Shown piece by piece: positions 35,071-41,035 of a DNA stretch of 64,000 bases. Every line of letters begins with the position of its first letter. Positions within the stretch are counted from its first letter, which is position 1. A program made the translations under genes and the position numbers. Under the pieces are notes generated by a model. That model saw nothing but the letters and a program-made list of their open reading frames with translations, did no database searches and was not told the DNA's origin. Origin of the DNA: Pseudorhodoferax sp047601025 (GTDB lineage: Bacteria > Pseudomonadota > Gammaproteobacteria > Burkholderiales > Burkholderiaceae_C); the NCBI RefSeq assembly GCF_047601025.1, contig NZ_JASGJZ010000001.1, positions 5,146,001 to 5,210,000 on the forward strand, given 5' to 3'.

Positions 35071-35689
35071 TTGTCGTCGTGTTCACAACGTAGAGATCGT
35101 CCTCAGCCCTCATGATTGATTGCAAATGATGAAGAACTATGATTTGGATGGTGCCGGGCTTGACGCCAATCTTGAGCATTGCGAGCCCGTAGTCTGGCAT
35201 GAACCCCTTTAGCTCCGGGTTGAGAAGAAACTTTGGATTCAAGGCCTCCTCAACGTCTTGCCAAGATTCTTCAATTTTGGCCATTTCAATTCGAAGAACA
35301 GGTTCCCATTCACTTACTGAGTACACGACTAACTCCCGGCCATTGCAGAGGGCGTACACGTCAACACGTACTTCTGGATGGATCGCGTAGCTATAGGCTT
35401 GTTCAACATGGTGGGAGCTTACGATCTGCTCCCTTGGTCCTTTCGCCTCAATAATTGCTGCAGGTTCGTCATCCACATAGAGCGTGTAATCCGGGACGAT
35501 GCTGACTTGGTTCTTCCTCGACCCAATCATCACAAACGGATGAACGAGTGTCTTGCTTCGTTGCATGCGCACCGTTCCCGTGGCCTTGTAGCCCAGCCGC
35601 CGTAGAAGTGGCGCGATCAGGTCCTCGCGTACCGCATCTTCCTTGTAATCGGGTGAATCGAGAGCTGAGAAGTCGAAGTCTTCGTACAT
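35045..35689 (-). CDS. HsdR N-terminal-like (type I restriction) nuclease-domain protein
   Basis: A 214-aa protein resembling the N-terminal nuclease domain of type I restriction R subunits. It has KEDAVREDLIAPLLRRLGY near the start and then the PD-(D/E)xK-like core: VPDYTLYVDD (Asp), EPAAIIEAKGP (Glu-x-Lys), and a following VEQAYSYA helix. No helicase motor follows, so it is a stand-alone domain. Such small genes are common in cassettes and phage-defence loci. The start at 35689 lies 21 bases behind a GTTAGGC core (minus strand), as expected for a cassette. The 3' end overlaps another ORF in a different frame. Confidence 0.65.
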   Translation of the reverse strand: MYEDFDFSALDSPDYKEDAVREDLIAPLLRRLGYKATGTVRMQRSKTLVHPFVMIGSRKNQVSIVPDYTLYVDDEPAAIIEAKGPREQIVSSHHVEQAYSYAIHPEVRVDVYALCNGRELVVYSVSEWEPVLRIEMAKIEESWQDVEEALNPKFLLNPELKGFMPDYGLAMLKIGVKPGTIQIIVLHHLQSIMRAEDDLYVVNTTTNAGDLECR

Positions 35690-35709
35690 GGCAGAGGGTG
35701 GTTTGAGCG

Positions 35710-35721
35710 GCCTAACGAATG
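35710..35721 (-). other. Left part of the attC split by the IS1111 element
   Basis: GCCTAAC at 35710-35716 (+ strand) is a perfect core site, 21 bases from the start of the HsdR-N-like gene. A few bases on, the left end of the IS1111 element begins. The other part of the same attC is at 38772-38817. Joining the two recreates a site colinear with the complete attC at 34728. Confidence 0.65.
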
Positions 35722-35825
35722 AAAGGGACTTCCCCGTCCCGAACCCGCCGCATTGCGGCAACCGGCAACTCAGTGCCACGATGGGAAGTGCGAACTCTCG
35801 TCAACTCGTTCGAAAGGGGAAGTCC

Positions 35826-36842
35826 ATGGCCATCGTATGCGTCGGTATCGATCTCGCCAAGAATGTTTTTGCCGTGCACGGCGTCAACGAGGCCGGCCGG
35901 GCCGAGTTGGTCCGGCCGAGCGTGGCGCGCGAGAAACTGCACGAGCTGCTCGCCGCCTTGCCGCCGTGCGTGATCGGCATGGAGGCCTGCTCGGGTGCGC
36001 ACCATTGGGCGCGGCTGTTCACCGCCAGCGGCCACACCGTGCGCCTGATCGCACCGAAGTTCGTCACGCCCTACCGCATGAGCGGGCGGCGCGGCAAGAA
36101 CGACGCGGCCGACGCCGCGGCGATCTGCGAGGCGGTGCAGCGCCCGCACATGCGTTTCGTGCCGATCAAGAACCTGGCGCAGCAGTCCCAACTGATGCTG
36201 CACCGTGCCCGCCAGGGATTCGTCGAACAACGCACGGCCACGCTCAACCGCATCCGCGGCCTGCTCTCGGAGTTCGGCATCGTGCTGCCGCTCAAAGCCG
36301 CCACCGTGCGCCGGCGTGCCTGCGAATGCCTGGAGGATCTGCCCGGTTGGGCCAGCACCATCGTGGGCGACCTGCTCAGCGAAGTCAGCCGGCTCGATGA
36401 GCGCATCGCGCAGTACGACCAACATATCCGCCAGGAGGCCCGCCAGGACGCGCGCGCCCAGCGGCTGATGCGCCTTCGCGGCGTGGGCGAGACCACCGCT
36501 ACCTGTTTGCTGGCCATGGTCGGCAACGGCCACGAGTTCGAGTGCGGCCGTCAGTTGGCCGCCTGGCTGGGCCTGGTGCCCGGGCAGTACAGTTCCGGCG
36601 GAAAAGCCCGGCTGGGACGCATCACCAAGGCCGGTGACCCGTACCTGCGCAGCTTGTTGGTCATGGGCGCCAGGGCGGTGCTGGCCACGGCGAAGAACCA
36701 GCCCGATCCGGTCAGCCGCTGGGCGCTGGCGTTGCAGGAACGACGCGGCTATTGGAAAGCCGTGGTGGCCATCGCGGCCAAGAATGCGCGCATGGCCTGG
36801 GCGGTGCTCAGGCGCGGCGAGGACTTTGCGATGCCGGCCTGA
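35826..36842 (+). CDS. IS1111-group transposase (IS110 family, DEDD recombinase)
   Basis: A 338-aa recombinase. The N-terminal RuvC-like domain has VGIDLAKNVF (Asp), GMEACSGAHHW (Glu) and RRGKNDAADA (Asp pair), the DEDD set of the family. The C-terminal transposase_20 domain includes RLRGVGETTA and the conserved Ser region GQYSSGGKARLG. It is complete and appears intact. The ATG at 35826 follows AAAGGGGAAGTCC, and a 46-codon upstream extension is unsupported. IS110-family recombinases act with a bridge RNA made from the element's noncoding end; for the IS1111 group this is the region after the gene. Confidence 0.93.
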   Translation: MAIVCVGIDLAKNVFAVHGVNEAGRAELVRPSVAREKLHELLAALPPCVIGMEACSGAHHWARLFTASGHTVRLIAPKFVTPYRMSGRRGKNDAADAAAICEAVQRPHMRFVPIKNLAQQSQLMLHRARQGFVEQRTATLNRIRGLLSEFGIVLPLKAATVRRRACECLEDLPGWASTIVGDLLSEVSRLDERIAQYDQHIRQEARQDARAQRLMRLRGVGETTATCLLAMVGNGHEFECGRQLAAWLGLVPGQYSSGGKARLGRITKAGDPYLRSLLVMGARAVLATAKNQPDPVSRWALALQERRGYWKAVVAIAAKNARMAWAVLRRGEDFAMPA

Positions 36843-37183
36843 GCGACCTGCCCAATGCCGTGCACCAATTGAGGATTCGAAATTGACCGCCGCGTGACGG
36901 CAAGCGTTGATGGCAACAGGTTTGGACCTGCGCGGGAAGTGACCGATAAGCTCTAGGGCGGCCTCACCGTCGCCGGCTAACGAATGGGTCTCTCGCGTGC
37001 GTCCTTCATCAGGGTCCGCAGCCATTGAACGGCTGCATCGATGACCGGTTGTAGTCTGGCCAGTCCGCACCTTGTTGACCTCAACTCTTTTGCAACGCTC
37101 GGCAGTCAGTTAATCAGGAAGATCCAATGTCCCACTGCGTGGGACGCATGGATGTTGGCTTGACAGATGGGGAAGCCCTTGTA
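36843..37183 (+). ncRNA. IS1111 3' noncoding region, candidate bridge RNA (unit 1)
   Basis: No ORF is supported in these 341 bases between the transposase stop and the right end. The stretch has potential stem-loops: GCAGCC/GGCTGC at 37018-37036 and GTCCCAC-TGC-GTGGGAC at 37129-37145, just before the TTGACA (37160-37165) near the end. In the IS1111 group the guiding bridge RNA is encoded downstream of the recombinase, so this is its expected place. The same region recurs at 37636-37976 and 38429-38769. Confidence 0.5.
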
Positions 37184-37185
37184 GG

Positions 37186-37635
37186 CTCGATGAGCGCATC
37201 GCGCAGTACGACCAACATATCCGCCAGGAGGCCCGCCAGGACGCGCGCGCCCAGCGGCTGATGCGCCTTCGCGGCGTGGGCGAGACCACCGCTACCTGTT
37301 TGCTGGCCATGGTCGGCAACGGCCACGAGTTCGAGTGCGGCCGTCAGTTGGCCGCCTGGCTGGGCCTGGTGCCCGGGCAGTACAGTTCCGGCGGAAAAGC
37401 CCGGCTGGGACGCATCACCAAGGCCGGTGACCCGTACCTGCGCAGCTTGTTGGTCATGGGCGCCAGGGCGGTGCTGGCCACGGCGAAGAACCAGCCCGAT
37501 CCGGTCAGCCGCTGGGCGCTGGCGTTGCAGGAACGACGCGGCTATTGGAAAGCCGTGGTGGCCATCGCGGCCAAGAATGCGCGCATGGCCTGGGCGGTGC
37601 TCAGGCGCGGCGAGGACTTTGCGATGCCGGCCTGA
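37186..37635 (+). pseudogene. Transposase C-terminal fragment, tandem unit 2
   Basis: In frame with the intact transposase from LDERIAQYDQ to the stop. It lacks the entire catalytic DEDD domain. The first ATG in the piece is at 37261, giving a 124-residue protein that is the complete transposase_20 domain with its SSGGK serine motif. Whether it is translated is unknown. Confidence 0.85.
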
Positions 37636-37978
37636 GCGACCTGCCCAATGCCGTGCACCAATTGAGGATTCGAAATTGACCGCCGCGTGACGGCAAGCGT
37701 TGATGGCAACAGGTTTGGACCTGCGCGGGAAGTGACCGATAAGCTCTAGGGCGGCCTCACCGTCGCCGGCTAACGAATGGGTCTCTCGCGTGCGTCCTTC
37801 ATCAGGGTCCGCAGCCATTGAACGGCTGCATCGATGACCGGTTGTAGTCTGGCCAGTCCGCACCTTGTTGACCTCAACTCTTTTGCAACGCTCGGCAGTC
37901 AGTTAATCAGGAAGATCCAATGTCCCACTGCGTGGGACGCATGGATGTTGGCTTGACAGATGGGGAAGCCCTTGTAGG

Positions 37979-38428
37979 CTCGATGAGCGCATCGCGCAGT
38001 ACGACCAACATATCCGCCAGGAGGCCCGCCAGGACGCGCGCGCCCAGCGGCTGATGCGCCTTCGCGGCGTGGGCGAGACCACCGCTACCTGTTTGCTGGC
38101 CATGGTCGGCAACGGCCACGAGTTCGAGTGCGGCCGTCAGTTGGCCGCCTGGCTGGGCCTGGTGCCCGGGCAGTACAGTTCCGGCGGAAAAGCCCGGCTG
38201 GGACGCATCACCAAGGCCGGTGACCCGTACCTGCGCAGCTTGTTGGTCATGGGCGCCAGGGCGGTGCTGGCCACGGCGAAGAACCAGCCCGATCCGGTCA
38301 GCCGCTGGGCGCTGGCGTTGCAGGAACGACGCGGCTATTGGAAAGCCGTGGTGGCCATCGCGGCCAAGAATGCGCGCATGGCCTGGGCGGTGCTCAGGCG
38401 CGGCGAGGACTTTGCGATGCCGGCCTGA
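37979..38428 (+). pseudogene. Transposase C-terminal fragment, tandem unit 3
   Basis: Same content as the fragment at 37186-37635, shifted by exactly 793 bases, with the possible internal start at 38054. It is followed by the third copy of the noncoding right-end region and then by attC sequence. Confidence 0.85.
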
Positions 38429-38771
38429 GCGACCTGCCCAATGCCGTGCACCAATTGAGGATTCGAAATTGACCGCCGCGTGACGGCAAGCGTTGATGGC
38501 AACAGGTTTGGACCTGCGCGGGAAGTGACCGATAAGCTCTAGGGCGGCCTCACCGTCGCCGGCTAACGAATGGGTCTCTCGCGTGCGTCCTTCATCAGGG
38601 TCCGCAGCCATTGAACGGCTGCATCGATGACCGGTTGTAGTCTGGCCAGTCCGCACCTTGTTGACCTCAACTCTTTTGCAACGCTCGGCAGTCAGTTAAT
38701 CAGGAAGATCCAATGTCCCACTGCGTGGGACGCATGGATGTTGGCTTGACAGATGGGGAAGCCCTTGTAGG

Positions 38772-38817
38772 AGTTCAGCGGCCGCCGGAGGCGGTCCGCT
38801 GGAACGACAGGTTGGGC
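38772..38817 (-). other. Right part of the attC split by the IS1111 element
   Basis: It begins AGTTCAGCGGCCGCCGG, continues CGGTCCGCTGGAA, and ends with the core GTTGGGC (38811-38817). The stem repeats that of the complete attC at 34728-34785 with few differences. It lies 25 bases behind the stop of the leftward ORF at 38842. Confidence 0.7.
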
Positions 38818-38841
38818 GTCTGCTCGAGAGGAAGCTGCGCT

Positions 38842-40422
38842 TCAATTTGAAGCCCTCAGTGAACGCAAGCCCGACGTGCAAAACATTGTTCCCTTTGAAT
38901 CAACGATCCCAAAATGTACTTGTTCCGGGAATGGCGCTGATTTGAGCTTCGTGGACAAAGCATCGTAATACTCGTCGCACGAACTAACTTGATCACGACC
39001 CTCATTTAAATAGATACGTATGTCTCCCTTATCGTCCGGGCTATAGACAACCCGGGAGATTGTTTTAGCTTGGGGCATGCCCCCCCAAACCGCAACCGGC
39101 AGCTGAGGAAAGTACTTCGCATTCAAGCTTCCTCTATCAGCTCCGGCGCGAGGAACAAATAGTCGCAGGCTTAGCAACTGCTCACCTTGAAGGATGTTTG
39201 AGAGCTCTTTTGCACGATATTTCAGCTTGAAGCTTGATGACTTGTCTGTGGCCACTCTAATGAGAAAGTGATCTGTTGCACCAGGCTTCACCTCTTGAGA
39301 GACAGGTACAGATGCGACGTAGTTGCTCTTTCCGGCGCACAAAAACAGATCATATTCGGCCGACGGTGGAGCGGGGGCGCCCGGGCCCGGATTAAACTGA
39401 GACACTAAGGTTCTGAATCTAAATACTTCTGGAGCAGAAGAGTTCGGACGCATGTAGGTTAGAGTGCCAATCGCGCAGATTAAAGGTTCGTTATTCAAGG
39501 CGGCAGGGACGTACTGCGATACTGAAACGTTCTCTTCTTCTGCTATCTGGTTCAGTTTCAATTCGGCCGGTGCGCCCGTCAACTCTTTGGAACCGCCGCA
39601 GGCGTCCTGAGTTGAATCACCGAAGCGCCACATAAATACGATGTCTCTAGCGGGGATAGACGGCTTTCGCCAGCCCTGGATTGTCAACCTCGGCTCCCGC
39701 ATTTCTCCCCAGCCTTCGTTCACGAACAAGATATGGCTCACGTTGTAGAAGTTCTCGTGAATCAGTGGAACGGGGTGTTCATCTATTTTGCTGTCCGTAA
39801 CCTCGAAGTCGATCCCAGATATAAACAGGGTAGACTTCGAGTTGTTTACGACTTTGATCGACAGTTCAGGAAAGTTCCACTCGAATGGCTCTCTCCAATA
39901 CTGAAACCCATGAACCTCCCTATTTGCTTCGAGATTGGCGAGATAGGGCATTGTTGGCTGAATCGAAATCGATTGATCGGCAGCTAGATTCGTTTCATAA
40001 CGCAGAACATTGATTTCGGCTGCCGAGTCTTTCCCACCGGTCGTGTTCTCGGTAAACAGGGTGACGCCGGAGGAAGCCTTCTTGCTCGGATCTTCCGGCG
40101 CGAAAACATACGCGATGAGACCAAGCAAGGTGACGCAAAAGCACAGAGCGAGGAAGCCAATAAAGTAATATGTTGTGGTCCTGCTCTTAAGCCACTGCTC
40201 TGGCGTTAGACCACTCGGAGGTGACACGTGGCCCATTTCTGCTTGCAGTGCGGCTAGCCTTTGACTTGCAGGGAGTTTTTCCAATGCATCGAGCAGATTC
40301 TTGTTTCGCTTCACACGTAAACCGAGCACAAGCCAAGCTGTGATCAGAAGAACATAAGCAATGAAGGCATATGGGCTTGCGGCTACCACAGGAAGAGCTT
40401 TTAAGAAGGCTTCGAAGTCCAT
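38842..40422 (-). CDS. Large membrane-anchored protein of unknown function (cassette ORF)
   Basis: A 526-aa protein. Two N-terminal hydrophobic helices (about residues 17-35 and 88-110) flank a cytoplasmic-type loop with LPASQRLAALQAEMG. The remaining 400 residues are soluble, rich in beta-prone sequence, and have no motif I recognise. A start at 40422 is preferred because TTGAGGAGAAC just upstream serves as its ribosome site; an in-frame TTG at 40440 would use that site as codons. The GC content is markedly lower than in flanking genes. It is the first cassette after the attI-like repeat copy B and is unusually long for a cassette gene. Confidence 0.7.
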   Translation of the reverse strand: MDFEAFLKALPVVAASPYAFIAYVLLITAWLVLGLRVKRNKNLLDALEKLPASQRLAALQAEMGHVSPPSGLTPEQWLKSRTTTYYFIGFLALCFCVTLLGLIAYVFAPEDPSKKASSGVTLFTENTTGGKDSAAEINVLRYETNLAADQSISIQPTMPYLANLEANREVHGFQYWREPFEWNFPELSIKVVNNSKSTLFISGIDFEVTDSKIDEHPVPLIHENFYNVSHILFVNEGWGEMREPRLTIQGWRKPSIPARDIVFMWRFGDSTQDACGGSKELTGAPAELKLNQIAEEENVSVSQYVPAALNNEPLICAIGTLTYMRPNSSAPEVFRFRTLVSQFNPGPGAPAPPSAEYDLFLCAGKSNYVASVPVSQEVKPGATDHFLIRVATDKSSSFKLKYRAKELSNILQGEQLLSLRLFVPRAGADRGSLNAKYFPQLPVAVWGGMPQAKTISRVVYSPDDKGDIRIYLNEGRDQVSSCDEYYDALSTKLKSAPFPEQVHFGIVDSKGTMFCTSGLRSLRASN

Positions 40423-40474
40423 TGCGTCAGTTCTCCTCAAGGATGCCAGTCAGCAGCACTTCCAGACGCCCAAC

Positions 40475-40587
40475 TAGATTTAGACCCATCGATCCTAAGC
40501 ACCCCCAGCGGCCCAAGTCAACGGCCAGCAGGCTTCAAGCTCTTGATTTTTCATCCATCTTGATTACGCCTTCGCCGATTTAGGACG
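40475..40587 (-). repeat. 113-bp direct repeat copy B: candidate attI/Pc region
   Basis: Differs from 33874-33986 at three positions only. On the minus strand it runs into GTTGGGC (40474-40468), a perfect cassette core, 46 bases before the ORF at 40422. The internal TTGACT-18-TAGGAT promoter candidate points into the cassettes. Its outer edge lies 55 bases from the cutA start, where an integrase gene would be expected, but none is there. Confidence 0.55.
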
Positions 40588-40642
40588 CCTAAAATTTCGC
40601 GGATAAATGTGCCCCTCGCCAGCAGCTTTTCCCGCCGTCACC

Positions 40643-40960
40643 ATGCCCGCCACCCACGCCGTCTTCACCACCCTCCCCGACCTGCCCGCCGCCCGCGCCC
40701 TGGCCCGCACGCTGGTCGAGCGCCGCCTGGCCGCGTGCGTGCAGCTGTCGGCGATCGAGAGCTTCTACCGCTGGGAGGGCGCCGTGCAGCACGAGCCCGA
40801 GGTGCGCCTGGTCTGCAAGACCAGTGCCGCCGGCGTGGCCGCGCTGCAGCAGGCCATCGTGGCGCTGCACCCCTACGCGCTGCCGGCGGTCTACGCGCTG
40901 CAGCTCGACGGTGTGCACCCGCCGTATGCCCAATGGGTGGCCGACGAAACCGCGCCCTGA
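40643..40960 (+). CDS. cutA: CutA1-like divalent-cation tolerance protein
   Basis: A 105-aa CutA1 family protein, a small trimeric cytoplasmic protein with a ferredoxin-like fold linked to copper tolerance and, in general, to unknown signalling. Conserved LVERRLAACVQ (about residues 24-34), the central FYRWEGAV segment and the C-terminal region with YAQWV are present. The ATG at 40643 is preferred over an upstream in-frame ATG at 40607. The cassette-array boundary lies only 55 bases upstream, so its native promoter may have been replaced. Confidence 0.85.
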   Translation: MPATHAVFTTLPDLPAARALARTLVERRLAACVQLSAIESFYRWEGAVQHEPEVRLVCKTSAAGVAALQQAIVALHPYALPAVYALQLDGVHPPYAQWVADETAP

Positions 40961-41035
40961 GCCCGCTGCAAAGGTCCATGCCCGCGAGGGAAACGCCAAA
41001 GGAACGTACACGATCCATCGATAAAATTGATCGGA

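Larger units (their letters stand above)
36391..38769 (+). repeat. Three tandem copies of a 793-bp unit (3' part of IS1111)
   Basis: Units run 36391-37183, 37184-37976 and 37977-38769 and appear identical throughout. Each starts inside the transposase gene at GGCTCGATGAGCGC and ends at the IS right end, CCCTTGTA followed by the next unit. Each contains the whole C-terminal transposase domain plus the noncoding 3' region. Perfect identity means a very recent event or an assembly artefact. Confidence 0.9.
35722..38770 (+). mobile_element. IS1111-family (IS110) element inserted in attC, with tandemly triplicated 3' part
   Basis: The element starts with GGGACTTCCCC (about 35725-35735), an inverted match to the GGGGAAGCCC near its right end. 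The single-copy length to the first right end (37183) is about 1.46 kb, normal for IS1111. Its 3' 793 bases then recur twice more (37184-37976, 37977-38769). The insertion in an attC near the core matches the described IS1111-attC group. The end coordinates are good to a few bases only. Confidence 0.75.
32674..40587 (-). mobile_element. Integron-type gene-cassette array without an integrase (CALIN-like)
   Basis: Four leftward ORF groups (lipase; SLATT-like; HsdR-N-like plus small ORF; large membrane-anchored protein) each have an RYYYAAC-type core right behind the stop, or, for the SLATT-like gene, a degenerate one. Three of the four have a GTTRRRY-type core 20-50 bases before the start. One complete attC (34728-34785) and one attC split by an IS1111 element share the same stem sequence. 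IS1111 elements that target attC sites are known from integrons. No tyrosine recombinase of the IntI type is visible. The array sits between the rearranged radical SAM locus and cutA. Confidence 0.65.

Noticed and set aside
37114..37863. 249-codon minus-strand ORFs repeated in the IS1111 tandem units (also 37907-38656)
   Set aside because: They are antisense to the transposase C-terminus; the repetition only reflects the DNA duplication.
36391..38769. CRISPR array or satellite explanation for the tandem repeats
   Set aside because: The units are 793 bp, contiguous without spacers, and contain transposase coding sequence.
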